A DNA stretch of 64,000 bases from Enterococcus pallens ATCC BAA-351 (GCF_000407485.1 NZ_ASWD01000005.1:124001-188000); one strand, 5' to 3'; positions 8,463 through 17,155 are shown, counted from the stretch's first letter. The notes: generated from the letters alone by a model not told the origin. Translations and numbers: made by a program.

Positions 8463-9242
8463 TCAAATCCACAAAAATTCAGCAATCATTTTATCTATTT
8501 CGGGATTTTCATGTAGCATAAAATGAAAAGCTGTTAATGGTGACCCATCAATAATTCTAAATTGGTAACTTTCAACATAGGATTTTACAACGGGTTCAAT
8601 GGCTTTAACCTCGGTTTCCTTCACCAGTCCATCAGTGGGATGCCCCCAAATATTTCCAGCTATTGCTAAAACCTGTAAATCTCTGGGCAATTTTTCTCCC
8701 GAAGCTAAATAGCTTGAACTGGGATGCAGCGGAAAATCTCCGCCAATACTAATTAATTTTTCTGGTTTAGGAATCGTAGGATCATTAGGATATGCTGTTA
8801 AAATCGCTACACTCATAGGTCCTCCTGTCGAATGGCCAACTAAATTCATTCTATCAAAGCCCTGTGTCTTTAGATATTGTAGATACGGATAAATCTGTTC
8901 TACCTCTTTTTTTGGTTTACGACTATCTTCAAATAATAGCTGCACCATGGAATTATCGCCAAAGCCGTGCTGCTTTTGCTGCATGAATTTTCCATCTGCT
9001 TTGATATAAGTACGCTCACTGAAAGTGCCTAAATTGTAACGATCCAGTCGCGAGACTACTCCTCCAAATGAAGTACGATTTCCACCATATCCCGGCACAA
9101 ATAAAGTAACGGTTTTTGCATGTGGTTCTACTTTTACTTCATTCAATAGTTGTTCTCTTTGTCGAAACCAGATAAAAAAAATACTGATTAAACTAATTAT
9201 GATTGCTAAAAAAAAGACAAGCACTTTTTTCCACCTCTTCAT
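8463..9242 (-). CDS. Membrane-anchored alpha/beta hydrolase (DUF915-like)
   Basis: A 259-residue alpha/beta hydrolase anchored by one N-terminal membrane helix (about residues 5-24). Motifs include LFVPGYGGNRTSF near the oxyanion region and the nucleophile elbow GHSTGG. A late conserved His in AFHFMLHEN probably completes the triad. Staphylococcal and lactobacillar DUF915 proteins have the same plan; substrates are unknown. The ATG at 9240-9242 is chosen because GAGGTG sits six bases upstream; the GTG three codons earlier is part of that binding site. Confidence 0.85.
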   Translation of the reverse strand: MKRWKKVLVFFLAIIISLISIFFIWFRQREQLLNEVKVEPHAKTVTLFVPGYGGNRTSFGGVVSRLDRYNLGTFSERTYIKADGKFMQQKQHGFGDNSMVQLLFEDSRKPKKEVEQIYPYLQYLKTQGFDRMNLVGHSTGGPMSVAILTAYPNDPTIPKPEKLISIGGDFPLHPSSSYLASGEKLPRDLQVLAIAGNIWGHPTDGLVKETEVKAIEPVVKSYVESYQFRIIDGSPLTAFHFMLHENPEIDKMIAEFLWI

Positions 9243-9314
9243 GGATGTCACCTCATTGCTTAGTTTACCATGAAATGAATAAAAAGCCTTTTTTCACAGC
9301 TTCTTTCAAAACAC

Positions 9315-9347
9315 AAAAATAAGGCTAGAACATTACGTCCTAGCCTT
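9315..9347 (-). terminator. Terminator after the 60-aa gene
   Basis: AAGGCTAG (9321-9328) pairs with CTAGCCTT (9340-9347). The minus-strand transcript then reads ATTTTTG. Confidence 0.85.
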
Positions 9348-9351
9348 ATGA

Positions 9352-9534
9352 TTACAACTCTTTTGTTGTGAAATGAATTTTCCCATCGCTGTCTCTTGAT
9401 AAAATCGTTATTTCTTTCAAGTAAGGAAAGGTTAATTCAGGAAGCTTTGGGTCTTCCAACATTTTTTCATATCCTTCAAAAATGTCGTGCATATACTGCT
9501 TATAGGCTTTTTTCTTTTTTTGTCGCTTGTTCAA
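9352..9534 (-). CDS. Small basic hypothetical protein
   Basis: A 60-residue protein starting MNKRQKKKKAYKQYM, strongly basic at its N-terminus and acidic later. It is unrecognised. The only plausible start is TTG (9532-9534) behind AAGGACGG. A dedicated terminator follows the stop codon, and it lies between pbp5 and the hydrolase gene on the same strand. The basic head could bind nucleic acid, but nothing else supports that. Confidence 0.55.
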   Translation of the reverse strand: MNKRQKKKKAYKQYMHDIFEGYEKMLEDPKLPELTFPYLKEITILSRDSDGKIHFTTKEL

Positions 9535-9591
9535 GTTCTTGCACCGTCCTTCTGAAATATATTACCAATCTTTGCTAGTTGGAACAAGTGC

Positions 9592-11616
9592 TTATTGATA
9601 AGTCGACTGAAGATAAGTCAATAATTCTTTAGAAAGCTCAGTAGCTGATTGACCATCTGCTCGGTTTTCTAGAAATTCTAATACCGAGTAGCCTTGATTC
9701 TGGGCATCAAAGGCATACAAGAAGCTGTTCTCCTGACCCTTTTCATCTTGCTTTTCTTTGATTTCGGCTGTTCCAGTTTTTGCTGCTAATGGAATATTCA
9801 AACTTTGCAGACTGTTAGCCGTTCCATTTGGATCACTTACGACCGCTTGTAAATCTTGATTAAGTGTTTCAACCGTAGCAGCTGAAACGACATCCGTTTT
9901 TGTTTTGGTTTCAGCACTGGCCAACAATTTAGGATAAACTAAAGTACCGTTATTAGGAAATACTGAATATGTCGCAATTTGCTGAATAGGATTTAATAGT
10001 AATTGTCCTTGACCATAACCAGTATCTGCTAATAATACTTCAGAACCAAAGGAATCCTTATTAGAAATTTGTGCTGGATCCATCGCAATTGGTAAGTCTA
10101 ATTTTTCACCAAAGATAAATTTATTCAAACCCTCTCTGAAGGTCTTCTCACCCATTTGCAAGGTTTCCTGAGCCATATAAATGTTGTCTGAATATACTAA
10201 TGCCGTTCGTAAATTGACTGGTGATACATCACTTACTCGAGTAACTTGATAACCACCCCAAGAGCTGTCTTTTTGCCATTTTAATCCGTTAATTGCTAAC
10301 TCTTCATTGGGATCAAGTGTACCGGAGTCTAAACCGACTGCAGCAGTGACCATTTTAAATGTAGAGCCTGGTGCGTATCCAGTAGCAAAACGGCTCATAA
10401 ACGGTAAGTTTTTATCATTATTGTAGGCATCATAATCGGCTTGACTAATTCCATTGGTCATTTTATTTGGATCAAAGCTAGGTGAGCTGACTACAGCCAA
10501 TAAATCACCGGTTTTAGGTGCCGTGGCTACACTGGACCCAGGTTGCCCTTGTAAAGAATCGTAAGCAATTTGTTGTGCTTTAGCATCAATTGTTAACTTG
10601 ATATTTTCACCGTCAGTTTTTTTAACTTCCTGCAGCACTTTTTTCTGAGAATCATCTTTATCAACGATAGCTAGCAGTCCGCCATCCTGTCCCCGCAATT
10701 GTTTGTCTAAAGCGCGTTCTAGTCCGGTTCGACCAATTAAGCTTTCAGCAGCCAGCTGATCATTTTTTTCCAAATCCTCGGCCGTTACCTTGCCGACATA
10801 ACCAATTAATTGTGCAGCGGCTTCACCTAAAGGATATGTTCGCCCAGTAGCTTGATGAACCTCTGCTCCTGCTGGGACATTCTCTGGCATTTCGCTTACC
10901 GTTTTTAATGGGACAAAAAAGTCATCTTGAACCCAGCCTTGTTCTAAAGCACTGTTGATTGCATCAGAGGTAGAACCAGTTGCCTCAGCAATAGCTGCAA
11001 TTTTTTGAGATCGTTCATCGCCAGTTCCTAACTGGTTAGGGATTACCCCAATTTGATAAACGGTTCCGTTAACCGCTAATCCTTGTTCATTACGATCTAG
11101 AATTTCTCCACGAATAGCTGATGAAGCTTGATAACTGATTTTATCAGTTGCACTCATTTCAGGAAAAATCAGATTAGGCTGCCAATTTATTTTCTGATTT
11201 CCTTCAGCTAATGTTCCTTCATATTTTTGGTTGTCCAATTTACCTAAACCAGTGGTTAAAGCCAATTTGTAGCTGAATTTATACCCATTGTCTGCTTTCT
11301 CTACTTGAATATCGCTAGCTTTGATATTTGAAGCATTAATACCTGTGAAAATGTTCTGGTATTTCTCCTGCACGCTGTCTTTAGTAAACCCGTTTTCTTT
11401 AATCGACGCATCGGTCAAATAGTTGGGAATCTCGTTGTATTTACCTTTTGAAATTGCGGCAATAAAATTTTTAACTGTTTGTTCTCCTGCTTTTTTTTGC
11501 TGATTGGCATGATAAACAGTGTAGCCGCCAAATCCTGCAACAGCTAGCAAAACGACTGCTCCAATAATAATCAAAGGCAGCTTGCTGCTCTTTTTATTTT
11601 TTTGACTTCTTTGCAT
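9592..11616 (-). CDS. pbp5: Low-affinity class B penicillin-binding protein, PBP5 type
   Basis: A 674-residue D,D-transpeptidase that cross-links peptidoglycan outside the membrane; in enterococci the family has low beta-lactam affinity. Order: short basic tail, membrane anchor (about 13-35), MecA-like N-terminal NTF2 domain (45-155), dimerisation/linker region, transpeptidase domain. Active-site motifs are STFK (418-421), SDN (476-478) and KTGT (613-616). Wording matches E. faecium PBP5 from end to end. The position equivalent to E. faecium 485 (SDN-IYM) is Met, the form of susceptible E. faecium. The ATG at 11616 is preferred by homology; a TTG two codons earlier is possible. It follows blaR1 by about 30 bp without a terminator. 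Confidence 0.95.
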   Translation of the reverse strand: MQRSQKNKKSSKLPLIIIGAVVLLAVAGFGGYTVYHANQQKKAGEQTVKNFIAAISKGKYNEIPNYLTDASIKENGFTKDSVQEKYQNIFTGINASNIKASDIQVEKADNGYKFSYKLALTTGLGKLDNQKYEGTLAEGNQKINWQPNLIFPEMSATDKISYQASSAIRGEILDRNEQGLAVNGTVYQIGVIPNQLGTGDERSQKIAAIAEATGSTSDAINSALEQGWVQDDFFVPLKTVSEMPENVPAGAEVHQATGRTYPLGEAAAQLIGYVGKVTAEDLEKNDQLAAESLIGRTGLERALDKQLRGQDGGLLAIVDKDDSQKKVLQEVKKTDGENIKLTIDAKAQQIAYDSLQGQPGSSVATAPKTGDLLAVVSSPSFDPNKMTNGISQADYDAYNNDKNLPFMSRFATGYAPGSTFKMVTAAVGLDSGTLDPNEELAINGLKWQKDSSWGGYQVTRVSDVSPVNLRTALVYSDNIYMAQETLQMGEKTFREGLNKFIFGEKLDLPIAMDPAQISNKDSFGSEVLLADTGYGQGQLLLNPIQQIATYSVFPNNGTLVYPKLLASAETKTKTDVVSAATVETLNQDLQAVVSDPNGTANSLQSLNIPLAAKTGTAEIKEKQDEKGQENSFLYAFDAQNQGYSVLEFLENRADGQSATELSKELLTYLQSTYQ

Positions 11617-11649
11617 AGACAATTAGTCCTTTCCGTTAACAATAATAGT

Positions 11650-13422
11650 TTATTCGTAAATCGCTTTTTCTTTCAAAATTCGCAAAGTCTCACTGGCGGC
11701 AGTTTTTCCAGAAACTTTTTCTCCCTGCAAATGGCAAGCAAAATAATATGTATTTTCGCTTGTTTCAATCCATCCGACAAACCAGCCGCGATTTTCTTGG
11801 TTCTGTTTTTTTCCCGTTCCGGTTTTCCCATAGAGAGTGTAATTAGTGCCTGATTCCAATTTTAATGCTTCTTTCATGAACTGAACATCGGAAGTTGAAA
11901 ATTCCAACTCATCATTAAACAGCTTGTTAAGGAGCTGCACTTGTTCAACTGCTGCTATTTTTAAGGAGGATTCCAGCCAGTAATTGTCAACTGAGCCTAA
12001 TAAATTTGCGTTGCCATAATGAATAGTCGAAAAATTTTTGGTTAATTCGGCTTTACCTAATTGAGCATCTAACTGTTGAAAATACCAATTAGTCGAGTTG
12101 GTCAAGGCAGCTTTTAGGCCTTGGCTGGTATTCCAAGCCTGAAAAGGATACACCGTTCCATCCCAGGTTAGTTGGTTTTGCTCTGGCCTGATTATACCTT
12201 TTTTTAATCCGAACAATCCACTCCATAATTTATAGGTACTGTCAGGTGAAAATCTTTGATAAGCAGCGGACTCATTGTAAATGGAATACTGATTCACTGC
12301 TTCATCGTATAACACGAAGGAATTTTGACTATTTGCTGTGAAGGTTGCATCAGATACACTTTCAAGAATGTCGGATGCTGGCAAAGGAGGTGCATTTTGA
12401 CTACCTTCACTTTGCGGAATAGCTACTAAAAAACCGCTAATGATTAGCAAAATTGTTAGAAATTGAAGGTGCAAATGGCCTTTTTTCGGTTGGTAGCTTG
12501 CAATTAATCGAATTCGCTCAGCTAAGGATTTTTTATTCGTAGAAAAACCTGCTAACTGGTTATTCGTTCTATGAATAATACTGCTGAGTAACACTTGACC
12601 ATAATTCATAATTTCTGATTCTTCTAAATGAGACAGCACAAGAGAATCACAGGCAACCTCACGATCCTTCTCAGCCAGACTTGCCAGCCAGTATACGAGA
12701 GGATTGTACCAAAAAAGTACTGTAAACATTAAAAGTAGCGTTTGTTGATATAGGTCTTTATTTTTGTGATGTCCTAGCTCATGCATAAAAATTAGGCTTA
12801 GGTGATCCTCAGTGATAGTTTCACTGTAACAGTCAGGAAGTAAAATAATTGGATGAAGCAAACCGCTGGTAGCAGGCGTTTTAATTTTTTTTGATTCTAT
12901 CACTGTAACTTTTATCTGAGTATTTAACCTTGTTTGCGCTCTGGCTAAACTGCGTTGGACTTTAAGGCTTTCTAACACCTGTCCTTCCTTTATCCAGGAG
13001 TGTAATTTGTATAAAGAAAATAAGAGAATCAATCCTCTAATGATAATTCCAGCAATCCAGATCATCAGTATTCCTTTAGCATAATTTTCTACAGATGCTC
13101 CTGCACTTAACGAATAATCATTAAGCCAATGGCTGTTCGATGGTGTCAAGGTGCCAATCAATTCAGGTTTTATTTCATCTACCCACTCATTTTGAAAAAG
13201 ACGAACCATAGGCAAATTATAATGCAAATAGGTCTTTAAATTAGCTAAAGGCTGATGAGGAATAAAGAAGAAGACGCTTAGAAATGGCAGATACCAGAAA
13301 ATACCTCTTAGTTTCGGGTTCAAGCGGTTTCCGATTGTTTTTCTCAGCAACAACAAAGACACGAAATAAAGAATCACTGATACATTATTAAACAAAAATT
13401 GCTCAATTGTCGGTAGAGCCAT
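11650..13422 (-). CDS. blaR1: BlaR1/MecR1-family beta-lactam sensor-transducer
   Basis: A 590-residue integral membrane sensor. N-terminal helices surround an M56 metallopeptidase with HELGH (214-218) and a downstream Glu in EKDREVACD (about 255). After the last helix (about 318-335) comes an extracellular penicillin-binding domain with STYK (394-397), STN (442-444) and KTGT (532-535), the class D-like acylation site. In staphylococci, acylation by a beta-lactam triggers the protease and loss of the BlaI repressor. It overlaps blaI by 20 bp and precedes pbp5 in the same operon, so its output here is a transpeptidase and not a beta-lactamase. Confidence 0.93.
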   Translation of the reverse strand: MALPTIEQFLFNNVSVILYFVSLLLLRKTIGNRLNPKLRGIFWYLPFLSVFFFIPHQPLANLKTYLHYNLPMVRLFQNEWVDEIKPELIGTLTPSNSHWLNDYSLSAGASVENYAKGILMIWIAGIIIRGLILLFSLYKLHSWIKEGQVLESLKVQRSLARAQTRLNTQIKVTVIESKKIKTPATSGLLHPIILLPDCYSETITEDHLSLIFMHELGHHKNKDLYQQTLLLMFTVLFWYNPLVYWLASLAEKDREVACDSLVLSHLEESEIMNYGQVLLSSIIHRTNNQLAGFSTNKKSLAERIRLIASYQPKKGHLHLQFLTILLIISGFLVAIPQSEGSQNAPPLPASDILESVSDATFTANSQNSFVLYDEAVNQYSIYNESAAYQRFSPDSTYKLWSGLFGLKKGIIRPEQNQLTWDGTVYPFQAWNTSQGLKAALTNSTNWYFQQLDAQLGKAELTKNFSTIHYGNANLLGSVDNYWLESSLKIAAVEQVQLLNKLFNDELEFSTSDVQFMKEALKLESGTNYTLYGKTGTGKKQNQENRGWFVGWIETSENTYYFACHLQGEKVSGKTAASETLRILKEKAIYE

Positions 13423-13798
13423 CTTGATTATTCCTTTCCATGAGTAAAGCTTGCAGCCTCTCGATTTCTTTTGGGTCTACAGCTTCCTCTTTCACAAAAT
13501 TCATCACCAAATCACTTACCCTGCCATCAAAGAACTTTTGGATAAATTTCTTACTCTCCTGTTTTACAAAACGTTCTCTTGGAACTTGCGCACTGTAAAT
13601 ATACATGCGTCCGCATTTTATGTGAGTAATGATCTCTTTTTGCTCTAAGCGAGTCAGTAATGTCCGAATGGTATTAGGATTCCAGCCTTCAGACTGTTCC
13701 AATTGTTGATTAATCTCTTTGGAACTTATGGTATCCCGGCCCCAAACTACTTCCATAACCTTCAGCTCGGATTCAGTAATATTAATTTCTTCTTTCAT
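13403..13798 (-). CDS. blaI: BlaI/MecI-family repressor
   Basis: A 131-residue winged-helix repressor. ITESELKVMEVVWG opens the DNA-binding domain and NPNTIRTLLTRLEQKEII is the recognition helix region. A C-terminal dimerisation segment follows. In BlaI the BlaR1-dependent cleavage site lies in the C-terminal third, and a comparable Asn/Phe region (SDLVMNFVKEE) is present. The ATG has GGAGGA upstream. A perfect TACA/TGTA palindrome overlaps its own promoter, so autoregulation of blaI-blaR1-pbp5 is expected. Confidence 0.93.
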   Translation of the reverse strand: MKEEINITESELKVMEVVWGRDTISSKEINQQLEQSEGWNPNTIRTLLTRLEQKEIITHIKCGRMYIYSAQVPRERFVKQESKKFIQKFFDGRVSDLVMNFVKEEAVDPKEIERLQALLMERNNQDGSTDN

Positions 13799-13810
13799 CG
13801 TCTTCCTCCG

Positions 13811-13855
13811 TTTAAACTACACTTGTAGTTTAAATGAGTTTGCTGAGCCTGTCAA
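13811..13855 (-). promoter_or_regulatory. blaI promoter with perfect BlaI-type operator
   Basis: The minus-strand promoter is TTGACA (13850-13855), a 17-bp spacer and TAAACT (13827-13832). A perfect 24-bp palindrome with 11-bp arms (13811-13821 and 13824-13834), containing the TACA..TGTA core of BlaI/MecI boxes, covers the -10 and the start region. This is strong evidence for repression of the whole operon. Confidence 0.9.
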
Positions 13856-13863
13856 AACAAATT

Positions 13864-13908
13864 AAAAAATAAGCCTCTGTCTTAAGTAAAAGCTAAAAAC
13901 AGAGGCTT
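13864..13908 (-). terminator. Terminator upstream of blaI
   Basis: AAGCCTCTGT (13871-13880) pairs with ACAGAGGCTT (13899-13908). The minus-strand RNA continues ATTTTTT. It insulates blaI from the genes at 13941-14882. Confidence 0.9.
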
Positions 13909-13940
13909 ATCAAGCTATACGCTGGTTCTTTGAAGAGTAG

Positions 13941-14213
13941 TTAACAGCATACTGTTAAAAAGGTAAGCAGATAACTAGAAAGAAAGATAATAGGACAGCC
14001 GACAGCAGAGCGAATTTTGCTGCATAAGGTAATGCCATCCATACCAGGCATCGAAACATCCAGCAAAATTAGATCAGGCTTAACTGAAAGACTAGCTTCT
14101 GCTTGTTGAGCATTTTCTGCCGTGTATACCAAGTACTCAGACAACTCAAAAAAATCCTTTAGCGTGTCTAACAGCTCTTTTTCATCATCTACAATTAGTA
14201 AACTTTTCATCAT
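13941..14213 (-). pseudogene. Truncated response regulator (receiver domain only, incomplete)
   Basis: The first 75 or so residues are a clear OmpR-type receiver: VDDEKE acidic pocket, phospho-acceptor Asp in LILLDVSMPGMDG, and the conserved Ser of CPIIFLSS. The sequence then diverges into YLLTFLTVCC and stops. The last receiver helix, the conserved Lys and the whole DNA-binding domain are missing, and no sensor kinase gene is adjacent. A perfect inverted repeat TTAACAG-CATA-CTGTTAA sits exactly at the broken end (13941-13958), perhaps a deletion scar. It is most likely a gene remnant. Confidence 0.75.
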
Positions 14214-14240
14214 TGTTTGTTTTTCTTCACCTAAAATAGT

Positions 14241-14882
14241 TTAGAAGCCCACTGGTTCCAAAATCAAAAAGATCGTAATTCTTTCAGCGTCCCACGATCT
14301 TCGGGTCACAGCAATAGTATTGCAAATACATTCTTCGTTTAAGCAATCACCGCAAATTCCTTTTTTTATGCATGGAGTATGCTCCAAACCAATTCGATGA
14401 GCATTTAATGGTGCTGTCTTCTTCCTAACCATAGAAATGGTAGTATCTAGATCTCCATAAACTTTATTAATCCCTACAAAAGCAAAAACCTTATCCGGTC
14501 CGTAGGTAATAGCGGCTACTCGATTACCTACATTATCCACGTTAACCAACTGTCCATCTTCAGAAATACCATTTATACTGGTCAAAAAAACATCTGCTGT
14601 TAAAGCTCGCTTCATCAATTGATGTCTTTCAGAAAGGCTCTCTGCTTTTTCCCGATCAATAATCGATTGTCCTCGAGCATATAGATCCTCGATAATGCCC
14701 GATTCAACTAGTGTATTTGAACCTCCAAAAGAAACGGTCGCCTTAGGATCAATACGCTTTATTGCCTTTTTCTTAGCATCTTCCAACGAATCACATAGAA
14801 TAACTTGAAAATTTCTGCGTTTCAATTTCTTACTTAATGTTTCTCCAGCTGTTTTATAATAATGCTGACGAACTTCCTGCAT
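14241..14882 (-). CDS. LUD-domain protein (LutC/YkgG-like)
   Basis: A 213-residue LUD (DUF162) protein. Family hallmarks are ATVSFGGSNTLVESGI, DVFLTSINGISEDGQLVNVDNVGNRVAAITYGP and KVYGDLD. A Cys-rich segment near the C-terminus (CIKKGICGDCLNEECIC, about 170-187) is seen in the stand-alone Clostridia/Enterococcus type and may bind a metal or iron-sulfur cluster. LutC proteins assist lactate oxidation with LutA and LutB, but neither is present here, so the function is open. The ATG has GAGGACG upstream. Confidence 0.85.
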   Translation of the reverse strand: MQEVRQHYYKTAGETLSKKLKRRNFQVILCDSLEDAKKKAIKRIDPKATVSFGGSNTLVESGIIEDLYARGQSIIDREKAESLSERHQLMKRALTADVFLTSINGISEDGQLVNVDNVGNRVAAITYGPDKVFAFVGINKVYGDLDTTISMVRKKTAPLNAHRIGLEHTPCIKKGICGDCLNEECICNTIAVTRRSWDAERITIFLILEPVGF

Positions 14883-15023
14883 TTTTTTCGTCCTCTTTTC
14901 TTCTTTTCTTTTATTCTCCTGTATTTTTCTTGGATTGGCAATACTTGATTTACTTTATTACTTGTTTCTAGCTGAATTAGCTGTTTTTCTTTATACTTAA
15001 AGAAAAAAGAAGGAGGAGAAAGG

Positions 15024-15569
15024 ATGAACCATTGTTACCTATTTATCGGTCCTAGTGGCTCAGGGAAAACAACTTTAGCTGCCAGCAGCTTTAAACCTGA
15101 ACAAAAAATTATTTCCTATACTACTCGTCCTAAACGTAGCGGCGAAAAAGATAATGTAGATTATCACTTTGTACCAAGAGCTGTTTTCGAAGAAATGATT
15201 CAACAGAACGCTTTTGCCGAATATGATTATTATGATCATCAATATTATGGTATTGCTATGGCTAGTATTAAACAGGCCTTGGAAAAAGGAGATTGCTATG
15301 ACCCAATTACTATGCCGGGCTTTTGGAATTTACGGAAAACTTTTGGTTCAACTGTCGTTCCAGTGCTAATTGATGTTTCAAAGGAAACGATTCATCAACG
15401 ATTAAAAAAACGCCAAGCTTCCTCAGAGGAAATCACTCGACGCTTAAAATTATTTTCAAAAGAGCAAGAACAATATCCCGAATTAGAAAAATTGCCTGAT
15501 TTAATAAAAATAGATGGCGAACAACCTTTAAAAGCCATGATTCAGCAGCTGAAAGCGAACCTTCGCTAG
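15024..15569 (+). CDS. Guanylate kinase-like protein (paralogue)
   Basis: A 181-residue P-loop kinase of the guanylate kinase fold. Walker A is GPSGSGKTTL (9-18). TTRPKRSGEKDNVDYHFV (about 37-54) matches the GMP-binding loop of Gmk, and RLKKRQASSEEITRRL matches the lid. It is shorter and more divergent than housekeeping Gmk: the usual adenine-side and C-terminal parts are abbreviated. It could phosphorylate GMP or another nucleotide. The ATG has GGAGGAGAAAGG upstream. It is monocistronic and convergent with the GNAT operon. Confidence 0.8.
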   Translation: MNHCYLFIGPSGSGKTTLAASSFKPEQKIISYTTRPKRSGEKDNVDYHFVPRAVFEEMIQQNAFAEYDYYDHQYYGIAMASIKQALEKGDCYDPITMPGFWNLRKTFGSTVVPVLIDVSKETIHQRLKKRQASSEEITRRLKLFSKEQEQYPELEKLPDLIKIDGEQPLKAMIQQLKANLR

Positions 15570-15586
15570 CCGAATCATGGCTTTTT
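15530..15586. terminator. Shared terminator between convergent genes
   Basis: A 14-bp stem, AAAAGCCATGATTC (15530-15543) with GAATCATGGCTTTT (15572-15585), has its left arm inside the kinase gene and its right arm at the GNAT stop codon. It can serve both strands. Confidence 0.85.
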
Positions 15587-16241
15587 ATTTACTAACTAAT
15601 AATTGGAAAGCTTTTCGCTCGCCATTTTTGAAAGGAAAATGGATCATGCCACAATATGTGAATCCTAGCTTATCAATTAGACGCAGCATTGGTTGATTCG
15701 CAGGATATGTATCAATTCGAATATCACGATAGCCCAAACTTTTCGATTGCTCAATGGCTTTTTCTAACAAAATTTTACCTAAACCCTTGCTTCGTGTTTT
15801 CTGGCTTACAGCAACTCGATGAATTGAAACATAGTCTTGATCACCTTGCCATTGCCCATCAATTGCTTCATAAACAGGATCTACGCCGCCCACTAAAGCC
15901 ACGGTTCCTATCACTGCTTCATTTTGAACCAAAACATAGCTATAATCTTTAGCCATGTCTTTTAGGATAGCGGCCTCATCTGGACCATGACCATCCTGCC
16001 ATTGAGGAGATCCCTGCTCCTTTAAATAGTTTCTAGCCTCTTCAAAGATCAGCAGCATTTCCGGAATGTCTGCTTTAACTGTTTTTCGCAGCGTAATAGT
16101 CTCTTCCAGTTTGTCGCCAGCTCTTTGTTCTTCGCCAAAGGAAAGAATTTCTTCTGCATCCTTTTTCCCTAGTAATCCACCTATTACTTCTCCAGCCTGC
16201 TTAGCCATCCGGGTAATATAATCCTTATCTTCATACCCCAT
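15585..16241 (-). CDS. GNAT acetyltransferase with N-terminal extension
   Basis: About 218 residues. The N-terminal 40 residues (YEDKDYITRMAKQAGEVIGGLLG) resemble the DUF6483-like helical segment found alone elsewhere in Firmicutes. The rest is a GNAT domain: VSIHRVAVSQKTRSKGLGKILLEKAIEQ contains the acetyl-CoA pyrophosphate loop (R-x-x-G-x-G/A type), then NQPMLRLIDKLGFTYCG. The ATG at 16239-16241, two bases after the upstream stop codon, is chosen; an ATG at 16265 inside the preceding gene would add eight residues. Substrate is unknown. It is the third gene of a coupled operon. Confidence 0.85.
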   Translation of the reverse strand: MGYEDKDYITRMAKQAGEVIGGLLGKKDAEEILSFGEEQRAGDKLEETITLRKTVKADIPEMLLIFEEARNYLKEQGSPQWQDGHGPDEAAILKDMAKDYSYVLVQNEAVIGTVALVGGVDPVYEAIDGQWQGDQDYVSIHRVAVSQKTRSKGLGKILLEKAIEQSKSLGYRDIRIDTYPANQPMLRLIDKLGFTYCGMIHFPFKNGERKAFQLLVSK

Positions 16242-16243
16242 AT

Positions 16244-17155
16244 TTACGCCATCCCCTTCATCCAATGGTCTCCATGTTCAAAATAACTGCTTAGCAGCTC
16301 TAAATGATGAGCCAATGACCATTTCTTAATTGTCCCTAAGCCCGGAAATTTACCATTTTTTTCATAACTTAACAACTGCTGAAGTCCCAATGTCAAAAGC
16401 AATTGATCTTGATTTCTATGATACCAACTGCTTAGCTTATCTAATGCCTCACAGAACTTCAACCCTTGATCCTTTGCTGAATCATTTGTTTCTGAAACAA
16501 AGTGTTTCACCCGTAAGTTTAAATACGCATCAAAATAAGTAATGTGAATCGCAATTGCGCGACTTGGACCACCTTTATCAAAGTAGTGGCTGCCTTCAAT
16601 TGTATAGTCACTGTAGCCGGCAAAGCCATCCTCTAAATAGTATAAATGATTATCAGTGAAAAAGTCATCTTCTTTTACGGCATAATCGACAATATGTCTA
16701 CGAGGCTGGAAAGCTTCCTGTAACAGAATACGTTCTTCAGCTGGCAAAATTCGAAAACGCCCTTGATCAGGGATGACCATTTGGGCATTCTTTTCCATTA
16801 GATAGTGAAGATGCTGCAAAGAGCGTGGAGAACGTTCATTGAATAAGAGTAGATCAGCGCTTTCTATTTTATCATCAGTTGTCACAATTCGAGCTGTTTT
16901 AACTGAAGAGTCCTCTGACAACGTCCATAAATGCTTTTTATCATTGAACAGTTTGAAGGTTCCAACCTGTGGATTTTCAACTATGTAAAGTGGGAGATTC
17001 GTTCGATCAAAGGCTTCCACTGTTTTTTTTAGGGTAGCAGAATCTCTAACGGGTTCAATAATCGGGATAATCGATGGAGACCAGCGTTTTTCCTTAATTA
17101 ATGTGGTCAAAGCTAATAAATCAAATTGTTTTCCTCTTAAATATGGATAATACAT
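16244..17155 (-). CDS. Beta-protein/sce7725-like family protein
   Basis: A 303-residue protein opening MYYPYLRGKQFDLLALTTL with PIIEPVR shortly after, the pattern of the Beta-protein (T4-type) and sce7725-like families. It probably has an alpha/beta barrel-like fold, and its biochemical activity is not established. No membrane segments. GGAG sits about nine bases before the ATG. The gene begins four bases after the stop of the PD-(D/E)XK-like gene and ends next to a GNAT gene, a spacing that implies translational coupling. sce7725-type genes often travel with nuclease-like partners, in line with what is seen here. Confidence 0.7.
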   Translation of the reverse strand: MYYPYLRGKQFDLLALTTLIKEKRWSPSIIPIIEPVRDSATLKKTVEAFDRTNLPLYIVENPQVGTFKLFNDKKHLWTLSEDSSVKTARIVTTDDKIESADLLLFNERSPRSLQHLHYLMEKNAQMVIPDQGRFRILPAEERILLQEAFQPRRHIVDYAVKEDDFFTDNHLYYLEDGFAGYSDYTIEGSHYFDKGGPSRAIAIHITYFDAYLNLRVKHFVSETNDSAKDQGLKFCEALDKLSSWYHRNQDQLLLTLGLQQLLSYEKNGKFPGLGTIKKWSLAHHLELLSSYFEHGDHWMKGMA

